Below are positions 1 to 7,343 of a stretch of DNA of 64,000 nucleotides, one piece after another. The stretch's first letter is position 1, and the number at the start of each line of letters is the position of its first letter. The notes below the pieces were generated by a model that saw only the letters and a program-made list of their open reading frames with translations, ran no database searches and was not told where the DNA came from. The translations under genes were made by a program, and so were the position numbers. Source of the stretch: Virgisporangium ochraceum (GTDB lineage Bacteria > Actinomycetota > Actinomycetes > Mycobacteriales > Micromonosporaceae); contig NZ_BOPH01000038.1 in assembly GCF_016863655.1 (NCBI RefSeq), positions 42,696-106,695 on the forward strand, in the 5' to 3' direction.

Positions 1-1
1 G

Positions 2-337
2 ACGTTCCTGCTCGCCACCGGTTACGAACAGGCCAGGTCGGTGGTCGCAGCCTTGGCGGGCGACTGGAAGGCCGCCCGCGACGTTCAACTCGACCTGCCC
101 GAGACCGGCGTGTGCAACAGCAACCCGGTGCTCGACGCCGACACCATCGACGCCGGCAGCAGTGGTTGCTGTGGTGCCCCGGCGACCGAGACGGTCGCGG
201 CACCGGCCGGACGTGGGCTGGTCACCGGCATCTCCGGTGGGCTGCTGTCCGCTCCGCTGGCCCTGCCGCCCGTTGCCTCAACTGTCGAGACGCCGACGGA
301 GCAGGCGGAGGGGCAGGGTGGCGGGTGCTGCGGCTGA
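2..337 (+). CDS. C-terminal end of a flavoprotein (ArsO-like), partial
   Basis: The window opens inside this gene; only the last 111 residues are present. The visible part starts LLATGYEQARSVVAALAGD and continues through DLPETGVC to a low-complexity tail with SSGCCG near the middle and GGGCCG as the last residues. The LATGYEQAR and LPETGVC stretches resemble, from memory, the C-termini of NAD(P)/FAD-dependent monooxygenases of arsenic clusters (ArsO type). The family call cannot be checked because the nucleotide-binding domains lie upstream. The vicinal cysteines could bind a soft metal or metalloid. The stop is 4 nt before the GTG of the MFS gene, so the two are probably co-transcribed. Confidence 0.5.
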   Translation, partial: TFLLATGYEQARSVVAALAGDWKAARDVQLDLPETGVCNSNPVLDADTIDAGSSGCCGAPATETVAAPAGRGLVTGISGGLLSAPLALPPVASTVETPTEQAEGQGGGCCG

Positions 338-341
338 CGCC

Positions 342-1622
342 GTGACGTCCGCTCCTGTGGTGGCCGCCGGTCCTCGGGCCGGCGGCCCGCCGGGTTTCCG
401 TGGCTGGCGGATCGTTGCCGCCTTGGCGGTGACGCAGACCGTCGGGTACGGCGTCCTGTACTACTCGTTCGCCGTGCTCATGCGGCCGATTGCCGTCACG
501 CTGCAGGTCTCGACGGCGACGGTGACCGGGGCGATGACATGTTCAATCCTCGCCGGTGCCGTGATGGCGGTGCCCGTCGGGCGGTGGCTCGACCGGCGCG
601 GCGGCCGGGCACTCATGACAACGGGATCACTGGCGGCGACCGGGCTGCTCGTGGCGTGGTCGCAGGTGCAGCAGGCGTGGCAGCTCTACGCCGTCCTCAT
701 CGGGATCGGCGTCACCGGCGCGATGGTGCTCTACGAGCCGGCGTTCGCCGTCGTGGTGTCCTGGTTCGACTCCGTCCGACGCCCGAAGGCACTGCTGGGG
801 GTGACGCTCGTCGCCGGCTTCGCCTCCGCCATCTTCCTGCCGCTGGCCGGGTCCCTCGTCGACCGGTACGGCTGGCGGACCGCTCTGCTCGTCCTGGCTG
901 TCGTGCACGGTGCGGTCACGGTGCCGTTGCACGCGCTCGTCGTCCGCAAAGCACCGCACCTGGAGCCCGACGGACCGCGACCGGCAGCGACCGACCGCAC
1001 CGCTGGTGACCGGGCGGCCGTTGTCCGGGCGGCGCTTCGTGACGCGCGGTTCTGGGCGATGGCGGTTGCGTTCGTGGCGCACGGCGCGGCGATGACCGCG
1101 ATGACGTTCCACCTCGTCGGCCTGCTCACCGACGCCGGGCACCCGGCCACGTTCGCGGCCACCGTCGCCGGCCTGCTGGGCGTGTTGTCGGTGACCGGCC
1201 GGATCGTCCTCACCGGGGCACAGCGCCGGATCCGCATGACGACCGTGGTGGCCGCGATCTTCGCCGTCCAGGCGGTCGCGGCGCTCAGCCTGCTCGTGGT
1301 CGGGGGTAGCCGGCTCGGAGCCGTCATCGGGGTCGTGGCGTTCGGGCTCGGGTTCGGTGTCGCGAGTCTCGCCGCACCGGCCCTGCTGGCCGACCGGTAC
1401 GGCACCGTCGCCTACGCCACGATCGCCGGCAGTCTCTCCGTGCCCATCACCCTGGCCCGGGCGGGTGCGCCGCTCGGCGCTGCGGCCCTGCTGACAGACG
1501 GTGGCTACCTGCCGGTCGCCGTCGGAATCAGCGGAGCGTGTCTCGTCGCCGCAGCCGGCATCCTCGCGCGCGCGGCAAGTCCTTCGCCGCTCCCGTCGCC
1601 GGCTGATTCGACCCATGTCTAA
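342..1622 (+). CDS. MFS transporter in a metal/arsenic-type island
   Basis: The 426-residue protein has about 12 hydrophobic segments and two MFS motif-A-like loops, GRWLDRRGGRA near residue 85 and GSLVDRYGWR near residue 170, so it is a complete major facilitator carrier of the cytoplasmic membrane. The start is taken as the GTG 4 nt after the flavoprotein stop; an upstream reading of this frame would overlap that gene out of frame. Its neighbours suggest export of an arsenical or other thiol-reactive compound, but no substrate-specific motif is visible. ArsJ- or ArsK-like efflux is possible; substrate unknown. Confidence 0.75.
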   Translation: MTSAPVVAAGPRAGGPPGFRGWRIVAALAVTQTVGYGVLYYSFAVLMRPIAVTLQVSTATVTGAMTCSILAGAVMAVPVGRWLDRRGGRALMTTGSLAATGLLVAWSQVQQAWQLYAVLIGIGVTGAMVLYEPAFAVVVSWFDSVRRPKALLGVTLVAGFASAIFLPLAGSLVDRYGWRTALLVLAVVHGAVTVPLHALVVRKAPHLEPDGPRPAATDRTAGDRAAVVRAALRDARFWAMAVAFVAHGAAMTAMTFHLVGLLTDAGHPATFAATVAGLLGVLSVTGRIVLTGAQRRIRMTTVVAAIFAVQAVAALSLLVVGGSRLGAVIGVVAFGLGFGVASLAAPALLADRYGTVAYATIAGSLSVPITLARAGAPLGAAALLTDGGYLPVAVGISGACLVAAAGILARAASPSPLPSPADSTHV

Positions 1623-1624
1623 GT

Positions 1625-1654
1625 TGACAGTCTTCGAAATAGGTGCCTACATTT
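1625..1654 (+). promoter_or_regulatory. sigma-70-like promoter
   Basis: TTGACA (1625-1630) is followed after 18 nt by TACATT (1649-1654), which reads as a -35/-10 pair directed at the small CxxC gene that begins at 1700. It lies directly after the MFS stop codon, so the following three-gene unit has its own promoter. Assigned by eye only. Confidence 0.5.
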
Positions 1655-1669
1655 AGATGTCCGTCTAAC
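1654..1669. promoter_or_regulatory. candidate operator overlapping the -10 box
   Basis: An inverted repeat TTAGA-N6-TCTAA abuts and overlaps the last base of the TACATT box. A repressor here would block the promoter at 1625-1654. The layout suits an ArsR/SmtB-type metal sensor, but no arsR gene is present in the window, so the regulator would have to be encoded elsewhere. Confidence 0.4.
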
Positions 1670-1699
1670 CAAGCTCTACACGATCAAGGAGCAACAGCC

Positions 1700-1846
1700 A
1701 TGTTCTGGATCAAGCGGCGGCGCCCCGTCGAGGTCGGCGTCCAGTTCTGCGACAGTTGCGTCGAGGTCACCACCGCCGCGCAGCGCGCTGACACCCGCTA
1801 CGACCGCAACCGCACCGCCGCCTACACGTGGGCCGGCATCCGCTGA
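1700..1846 (+). CDS. 48-aa CxxC protein of unknown function
   Basis: A short protein starting MFWIKRRRP with a single CDSC motif (Cys17, Cys20) and a basic, tyrosine-containing C-terminal half. The ATG at 1700 is preceded at 8 nt by AAGGAG (1686-1691), which decides the start over an in-frame ATG at 1643. It is the first gene after the promoter and operator and is followed after 26 nt by the CC-rich protein. The CxxC pair could bind zinc or a metalloid, or be redox active. I do not recognise a named family. Confidence 0.65.
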   Translation: MFWIKRRRPVEVGVQFCDSCVEVTTAAQRADTRYDRNRTAAYTWAGIR

Positions 1847-1872
1847 CCTCTCACCTGACAGGGAGACCATCC

Positions 1873-2106
1873 ATGAGCGACACCCAGACCCGGGGCGGAT
1901 TCGCCGGCGACCCCGCCGAAGCCCTGTCCGTGGCCGGATCGAGCGGCTGCTGCGGCAACCCGCCCCAGAACACCAGCATCACCCTTCCTGATGCCGCCGG
2001 CTCCCCGTGCTGCGGCACACCGGCCGAGGCCCAGGCATCCGGATCCTGCTGCGGTGCCACCGCCAAGGCCGACGCCGTCGCCTCCGGCGCGGGCTGCTGC
2101 GGATGA
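1873..2106 (+). CDS. 77-aa protein with four CC pairs (GCCG repeats)
   Basis: A small, Gly/Ala/Ser-rich, probably disordered protein with vicinal cysteine pairs at residues 26-27, 46-47, 59-60 and 75-76, in contexts SSGCCG, SPCCGT, GSCCGA and GAGCCG at the very end. No helix- or membrane-forming stretch is seen. GGGAG at 1861-1865 precedes the ATG at 1873. Its last codons overlap the start of the M28 peptidase gene (ATGA). The same GCCG signature ends the flavoprotein at position 337. It may buffer a thiophilic metal or arsenite; a ribosomal peptide precursor cleaved by the neighbouring peptidase is a more speculative reading. Similar tails may occur in other actinobacterial arsenic islands, but I cannot search. 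Confidence 0.7.
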   Translation: MSDTQTRGGFAGDPAEALSVAGSSGCCGNPPQNTSITLPDAAGSPCCGTPAEAQASGSCCGATAKADAVASGAGCCG

Positions 2107-3347
2107 GCGCCACCGCCGGCTTACCCGTCGCGCCGACCGGTGACCTCGACGCCCTTCTCGCCGCTGTGTCCGCGGAACGGATGAGCGCCACCGTCGCCCG
2201 CCTTGCCAGCGACGAGTTCACCGGCCGGCGCGTCGGTACGGCCGGCGGTGCCGCCGCCCGCGCCTGGCTCGGCGGGCAACTCAGTGACATGGGCGCAGCC
2301 CCGCACACGGACCCGTTCGCCGTACGCGCTGTGCCTGACATCTACCGCGCGCCGACCGTCCACTGGAGACACCACGGCGAGGTCCACGCCCTGACCTTCG
2401 GCCGCGACGTCGCCATCCACCTGGCATCGGCCGACCTTCCGACGCCCCGGCCGGGTGCGCTCGGCATCGCCGGCACCGACGGCCCCGTCGACCGGTGGCT
2501 CGTCGTCCCACCGGGCATGAGCCTGTTCGACGCCTACGGCCACGCCTACCGCGCCGCCGGGCTGCTGCTCCCACGCGGCGTCGACGCAGACGGCTGGCAG
2601 TACACGATGCTCGCCGGGCCGAACCCCGGCCCGCTGCCGATGCTGACTGTCGAGACCGCGCTGCACCGCCGCATGCTCGACCTCGGCGGCGAATTGGCCG
2701 CCGACGCACCGATCCGCCGTATCGACGTGGCGGGCACCAATCTCCACGGCCGCATCCGTCCCGCCGCACCGGGCCGGCCGGACCTGCTCCTCACTGCCCA
2801 CTACGACGGTGTCGGCGACCACCCCGGCCTCCGCCAGCCCGCAGCCGCCGACAACGCCAGCGGGGTCGCGGTCATCTGCGAGGTCGCTCGCCTACTCGCA
2901 CCGGTGCTGCACGGTGGCGCCGGCCTGTCGGTGGCTTTCCTGGACGGAGAAGAGACCGGCGCCCTCGGCTCGGCCCACCACGCCGCACGGCTGGAAACGT
3001 CGCCTCTGGTCGTCAATGTCGACGGTGCCGGCCACCTGCACGAGGCTGCCGCGGTGGAAGCCGGAGGACCTGCCCACGCACTGCTGGCGATCGTTGATCA
3101 GGCCGGCCGGCACACCGGAGTGCCCCTCAAGCCCGGGCCGGTAGCGTCGGACAACCGCCGCTACGCCGCAGCCGGTCTCCCAGCGATCGGCGTTGGAGCC
3201 GGTATGGCCGGATACCACAGCCCGGCCGACACGCCGGACCGCGTCGAACCCGAAACCCTCACCGCCATCGCACAACTCGTCCTCGCCGCAGTATGGCTCG
3301 CCAACGAGGCAGCGCCAGGTACCGGCAGCACCGCCTCGGGTCGCTGA
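2103..3347 (+). CDS. M28-family zinc aminopeptidase-like protein
   Basis: This 414-residue protein carries the co-catalytic metal set of M28 peptidases: TAHYDG near residue 231, AADNASG near 248, FLDGEETG near 279, NVDGAG near 304 and GYHSPADTPD near 369. There is no signal peptide or membrane segment, so it is probably cytoplasmic. The N-terminal 200 residues are less conserved. It starts within the stop of the CC-rich gene, so translation is coupled. A peptidase in a metal island is unusual; it could process the CC protein, metal-thiol conjugates or an unrelated dipeptide. The head of this gene is duplicated and decayed at 3700-3915. Confidence 0.8.
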   Translation: MSATAGLPVAPTGDLDALLAAVSAERMSATVARLASDEFTGRRVGTAGGAAARAWLGGQLSDMGAAPHTDPFAVRAVPDIYRAPTVHWRHHGEVHALTFGRDVAIHLASADLPTPRPGALGIAGTDGPVDRWLVVPPGMSLFDAYGHAYRAAGLLLPRGVDADGWQYTMLAGPNPGPLPMLTVETALHRRMLDLGGELAADAPIRRIDVAGTNLHGRIRPAAPGRPDLLLTAHYDGVGDHPGLRQPAAADNASGVAVICEVARLLAPVLHGGAGLSVAFLDGEETGALGSAHHAARLETSPLVVNVDGAGHLHEAAAVEAGGPAHALLAIVDQAGRHTGVPLKPGPVASDNRRYAAAGLPAIGVGAGMAGYHSPADTPDRVEPETLTAIAQLVLAAVWLANEAAPGTGSTASGR

Positions 3348-3486
3348 TCGCCGCAGTCAAATACAACAGCCACCGAGCAACGGTCTGTGATGGACCCATA
3401 TCGGCGCCCGGCTCAGGTGTCGAAGCAGGCCGCGCGGCAACGCTTCGCCGACAGCGCCGCCGTCACCGGTGTGCCGCCGTTCGCCC

Positions 3487-3615
3487 GTAGCATCCGTCGC
3501 GCTTGCAAGCGTGCCTGGCCTGGCAGGCGAGCACGCCCAAGCAGACGGCATGACCGTGGTCGGCACCCGCCATCTGCTCGCCGGGCTGTTCGCCGAGGGT
3601 GTCGCTGCGGCCCAT
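3487..3615 (+). pseudogene. possible Clp N-domain fragment
   Basis: One frame reads LAGEHAQADGMTVVGTRHLL followed by AGLFAEGVAAA, which resembles one Clp N (Clp R) repeat as found at the start of ClpA/ClpC or in stand-alone ClpN proteins. The frame degenerates into proline/arginine-rich sequence on both sides and has no convincing start. This is probably a gene remnant in a non-coding, decaying stretch. Confidence is low because only about 35 residues look family-like. Confidence 0.3.
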
Positions 3616-3699
3616 CCGTGTCCGCCCAGGCCGGCGGCGCGCGAGACGCCGCCCATCGCGCGGCCACCAGTGCCGCCGACCCCAACCCGCCCAAGGTCG

Positions 3700-3915
3700 G
3701 CACTGAACCGCCAAGCCGAGGCTGTCGCCTACGGCGCGGGTCACTCCGGATGAGTGCCACCGCCGGGCTCAAATGACCGCGCGGTCGGTGACCTCCTAAC
3801 CTGATCGCCGCTGTGTCCGCGGAACGGATGGCGCCACCGTCGCCCGGCTCGTCGGCGACCTGGCCTCGGCCGACCTGCCGATGCCTCATGTCGGTGCGCT
3901 CGGCGAAGCACCTGT
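3700..3915 (+). pseudogene. decayed copy of the CC-protein/M28 cassette
   Basis: Bases 3720-3860 align by eye with 2064-2210, the end of the CC-protein gene plus the start of the M28 gene: shared stretches include GCCGGCGCGGGT-like sequence before the ATGAG junction, ATGAGTGCCACCGCCGG and CGCTGTGTCCGCGGAACGG. The part after 3865 matches the M28 gene near 2425-2465, so about 215 bp have been lost between. The Cys codons of the terminal GCCG and the M28 frame are destroyed by substitutions and indels. It is a non-functional duplicate. Confidence 0.7.
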
Positions 3916-4153
3916 CCAGGTCACCCCGAGAAGGAACCAAGCGCCCTGCGAGCAGGACCGCTCACGACGAGGTCGGTGTCGGCCAACGTCACCGCCCTCG
4001 GCGGCACGGTCGCGCCAAACGTCACATCGAAGCGCCCAGATCAATTGATTTACGTCGTCGGCGCCGTCCTGCGGTCTGCTTTGTGCCTGCGGTCTCAGAC
4101 GATTGGCCATTGCATGTCGGTTTGATCGTTCGGCTTGTTGTTTCGGCGTCGGT
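3916..4153. other. no gene recognised
   Basis: This stretch between the decayed cassette and the end of merR has no frame with family-like sequence and no clear repeat or hairpin. It is slightly less GC-rich than its surroundings, as around CAATTGATTT near 4042, and is probably leftover non-coding DNA. Confidence 0.4.
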
Positions 4154-4531
4154 TCAGCAGTGTCTGGTTGAGTTGAAGCGGCATCGGCCGGCGCGGCACT
4201 CGGCAATGGTGTCGGTGATGGTGCGTCGGGTGTGCTGTAGGTCGGCGATCTTGGCGTCGATGCGGTCGACGACGGCTTCGAGACGCCAGAGCTGGCTGGC
4301 CTCGTTGGTGTCTCCGGAGTCATGGGCGTGGAGGGCGTCGATGATCTCGTCGAGGGTGAACCCGAGTTGCTGCAGTGCGCGGGCCATCCGGATGCGTTCG
4401 ACCGCGGCCGGGGTGTACTCGCGGTACCCGGACGGGCGCCGCTGCGGCGGCGGGAGCACGCCGCGCCGCTCGTAGAACCGGACCGTGTCGACGGTTACCT
4501 CGGCGTCGGCAGCTACCTGACCGATCTTCAT
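4154..4531 (-). CDS. MerR-family metal-type regulator
   Basis: The 125-residue protein has a complete MerR helix-turn-helix at residues 1-70 (MKIGQVAADAEVTVDTVRFY, then RRPSGYREY), a dimerisation helix and a cysteine-bearing C-terminus, ECRAGRC (Cys112, Cys117) plus a final Cys125. Such Cys placement is typical of metal-responsive members, with Cys112/Cys117 in the usual metal-loop position. It is divergent from the CC protein at 4623 and the dyad it should bind lies between them. Which metal is sensed cannot be read from the sequence. Confidence 0.85.
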   Translation of the reverse strand: MKIGQVAADAEVTVDTVRFYERRGVLPPPQRRPSGYREYTPAAVERIRMARALQQLGFTLDEIIDALHAHDSGDTNEASQLWRLEAVVDRIDAKIADLQHTRRTITDTIAECRAGRCRFNSTRHC

Positions 4532-4543
4532 CGCGCTCCACTC

Positions 4544-4574
4544 TTGACTCTGGACCTGAGTTCAGAGTTTACGG
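4544..4574 (+). promoter_or_regulatory. MerR-type promoter with 19-bp spacer and dyad
   Basis: TTGACT (4544-4549) and TTACGG (4569-4574) are separated by 19 bp, the long spacer that MerR activators untwist. Between them sits the dyad CTCTGGAC-N4-GTTCAGAG (4548-4567) with one mismatch. The promoter points at the gene at 4623. Motif positions are read directly; binding by the adjacent MerR protein is inferred. Confidence 0.75.
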
Positions 4575-4622
4575 TTCCGGGGTGACTGGACACAACGCCC
4601 GACCAGCCCCGAGGAGCAACGC

Positions 4623-5114
4623 ATGAACGACGACAACAACGCCGTGACCGTGAACGTGCCGGCCATCGCATGCGACCTGACCGACGCCCCAGACACCGCC
4701 GACGAGCGGATGGCCGAGTACGCCCGGCTGTTCAGCCAGGCGCTGGCCGGGCGTGACCGGACCGATGGAGGGGTTCGATTGCGGTTCCGCGCCGACGAGG
4801 ACGTGGCGGCGTGGGTACGTGACCTGGCCGTCCGGGAGAAGGCGTGCTGCCCGTTCTACAACTTCACGGTCAGCACCACGGGCGGCGAAGTGTGGTGGGA
4901 CATCAGTCTGGTCGACGGTGTCGCCGACGGCGACGAGCACACCGCACGCGCGATGCTGGACGGGTACTTCTACGCGCCGGACTACGCCGCCGACGGGGTT
5001 GCCGGTATGACGAAATGGCTCGCGGGGGAGGGCTTCACGGTCACGCCGAACGAGTCCGGCATGGTTATGCAGTTCGACGCCGCCGCGGCGGATGAGGCCC
5101 CGTCCGGTGCGTAG
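4623..5114 (+). CDS. CC-motif protein under MerR control
   Basis: A 163-residue soluble protein with a central REKACCPFYNF motif (Cys75-Cys76) and one further Cys17. GAGGAG lies 6 nt upstream of the ATG. Proteins with a similar E-x-ACCPF motif occur, in my recollection, next to MerR regulators in actinobacteria, but I know no established function. The vicinal cysteines and the regulator suggest metal or organometal binding. It overlaps the start of the MMPL pseudogene by about 23 bp, so the two once formed one transcript. Confidence 0.7.
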   Translation: MNDDNNAVTVNVPAIACDLTDAPDTADERMAEYARLFSQALAGRDRTDGGVRLRFRADEDVAAWVRDLAVREKACCPFYNFTVSTTGGEVWWDISLVDGVADGDEHTARAMLDGYFYAPDYAADGVAGMTKWLAGEGFTVTPNESGMVMQFDAAAADEAPSGA

Positions 5115-7020
5115 GGGGCTGGAACGGTTGGGTGTGTCCGCTGCCTTACACCCGTGGCGCGTCCTTGCTGGCTGGCTGCTGGTCGCGGTGGCGTTGGTCG
5201 TGTTGGGCGAGGTGTCGGGTGGCACGTTCGTCAACGACTACCGAATTCCGGGTGCGGAGTCGCAGCGGGCGGCGGATCTGGCCCGTGACCACATGCCGGG
5301 CTTCGGGGCGACGAGCGCGGACATCGTGCTGCACGTCGACAGCGGCACGCTGCGCGATCCGCCGCGGGCCACCGCGATCCGCGGCATGCTCGACGAAGTA
5401 CGTAGGCAGCCGGACGTGTCCGCGGTGGGTGACCCGCTGGCGGGGCTCGAGTCGGCCGACGCGGCGATCAGCCCGGACGGCCGGACCGCGATCGTGACGG
5501 TGCGTTACAGCGCTGACATCCGGGATCTGACCGCGCAGGTGTATCACCGGCTGAACGCCGCCGCCGAGCCCGTCCGTGGCGAAGGGGTCGCGGTGGAGCA
5601 TCGCGGCATCATCATCGAGCGGGCCTTCGAACCGGAGGGCGGCGAAGCCGAACTGATCGGGCTCGGCGTGGCGTTGCTGGTGCTGCTGATCGCGTTCGGC
5701 TCGGTCGTGGCTGCCGGCCTGCCGATCCTGGTCGCGATGCCAGGCCTGACCGCCGGCACCGGCCTGGTGCTACTTGCCGGCTCGGTCGTCGACGTGCCGA
5801 CCGCGGCGCCGCTGATCGCGGTGATGCTCGGCCTCGGCGCGGGCATCGACTATGCCTTGTTCGTGGTGACCCGGTTCCGGACCGAACTGGCTGCCGGCAG
5901 ACCACCGGTGGAGGCGGCCGGGCGGGCGGTGGCCACGGCCGGGCACGCGGTGGTCTTCGCCGGCGGCACCGTCGTGGTGACGATCCTGGGGCTGATGTTC
6001 GCCGGGATCCCGTTCATCGCCACCCTCGGCCTGGCCACCGCGATCACCATCGCGGTCATGGTGGCGGCCGCGTTGACCCTGCTGCCCGCGTTGCTGGGTC
6101 TGCTCGGGCACCGCGTCGACCGGCTCCGGCTCCCACGGGGGCGTCGCCGGGCCGCCCCCTCACTGGATCCGGCCGCTACCGAGGGCGGTGGTCGTGGCTG
6201 GGCGCGGTGGGGTGCGCACCTCAACCGGCGCCGCTGCTGTCGCTGCGTCTCGGCGCCCCCGACGACGGCAACCAGCCGCAGACGTGGCCGCAGCGGCGCG
6301 CCTACGACGCGGTCGCGACCGGGTTCGGGCCGGGGTTCAACGCTCCTCTGCTGATCGCAGTGAGCACCCGTCCGGCGCGTCGGACGGCGCTGTGGCGCGG
6401 TTGGCTGGTCGGCTGGCCACGGACCCGGAGGTGCTGCACGTCACCGAACCGGTGTCGAGCCCGGACGGCGATCTCGGGCTGCTGGTGGTAATTCCGCGGC
6501 ACGCACCGCAGGACGCCGAGGTGACCGACCTGTCCACCACATCCGCGAGATCATCGCCCCCGCCATCCTCACCGACGGTGGCCGGGCCTACATCGGTGGG
6601 CAGACCGCGTTCATGATCGACGCAGCGGACGCCGTCGCGGTGCGGCTGCCGTGGGTCATCGCCGGGGTGGTGCTCGCGGCCGGATTGTTCCTCCTCTCGG
6701 CGATCCGGGAGGGCTACCGGGACACCGGCGACCCCGACCGAGCGGTCATCGCCGGGCTGACCGCCACCGGGCGGGTCATCTCCGCCGCAGCGATCATCAT
6801 GTCGGTGGTGTTCATCAGCTTCGCCAGCATCGACGAGGTCCTCGTCAAGATGATCGGTGTGGGCCTGGCCACCGCCGTGATCGTCGACGCCACCGTCATC
6901 CGCATGGTCCTCGCACCAGCGGTGATGAGCGTGCTCGGCCACCGCGCCTGGTGGCCGAGCCGCCGGGGGACCGCGTCGGGATCCGACCGGAACCCGGCAC
7001 CGGTGCCGGCCGCCCGATGA
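5092..7020 (+). pseudogene. broken MMPL-family transporter
   Basis: The first 380 codons are intact MMPL sequence: an N-terminal membrane segment, a periplasmic loop, then a five-helix block containing LGAGIDYALFVVTRFR. After about 6220 the family sequence jumps frame three times (near 6220, 6375 and 6535) and then resumes in the original frame as MIDAADAVAVRLPWVIAGVV. Near 6680 the text runs from RLPW...GLFLLS straight into AIREGYRDTGD, so roughly 100 or more codons of the second helix block, including its usual charged motif, are missing. A functional two-half MMPL exporter cannot be made. Loss of this partner fits the general decay of the island. Confidence 0.85.
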
Positions 7021-7199
7021 CCACGCGTGCCACGGCGGGTCACTTCCACCCCGGATGTGACCCGCCGCGGTCTGGTGACCGTGCCGCGACGTGAGCCGTC
7101 GGAACAATAAGCGTGACCTGGCGCACGACACTTGCATCCGGTACCCGGGTACAGCCTTACCGTCGACTGGACGGCGTTGAGACCGGCGCCCGTACCAGC

Positions 7200-7292
7200 G
7201 AGGTCCTCGCCGAGGTGGCGGTCGCCGGCGACCAGCCAGGCCAGCCGCACCAGGGCCGGCCCGCGGGCGCGGACGTACTCGTCGAACATCAC
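7200..7292 (-). pseudogene. N-terminal stub of a SigE-family ECF sigma factor
   Basis: The minus strand encodes MFDEYVRARGPALVRLAWLV then AGDRHLGEDL, the typical opening of actinobacterial SigE-family sigma factors (region 2.1/2.2). After about 31 residues the similarity stops abruptly and the frame becomes unrelated. It is a truncated remnant at the border between the metal island and the ole-like operon. The rest of 7021-7343 shows no other gene. Confidence 0.6.
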
Positions 7293-7343
7293 GCGTATGA
7301 CACGCGGTGGCGGCCACCTTGTGTTGACATCGTGGGGCCGCGG

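Noticed and set aside
3813..4475. 220-codon plus-strand frame antisense to merR
   Set aside because: No family features; overlaps a well-supported MerR gene on the opposite strand.
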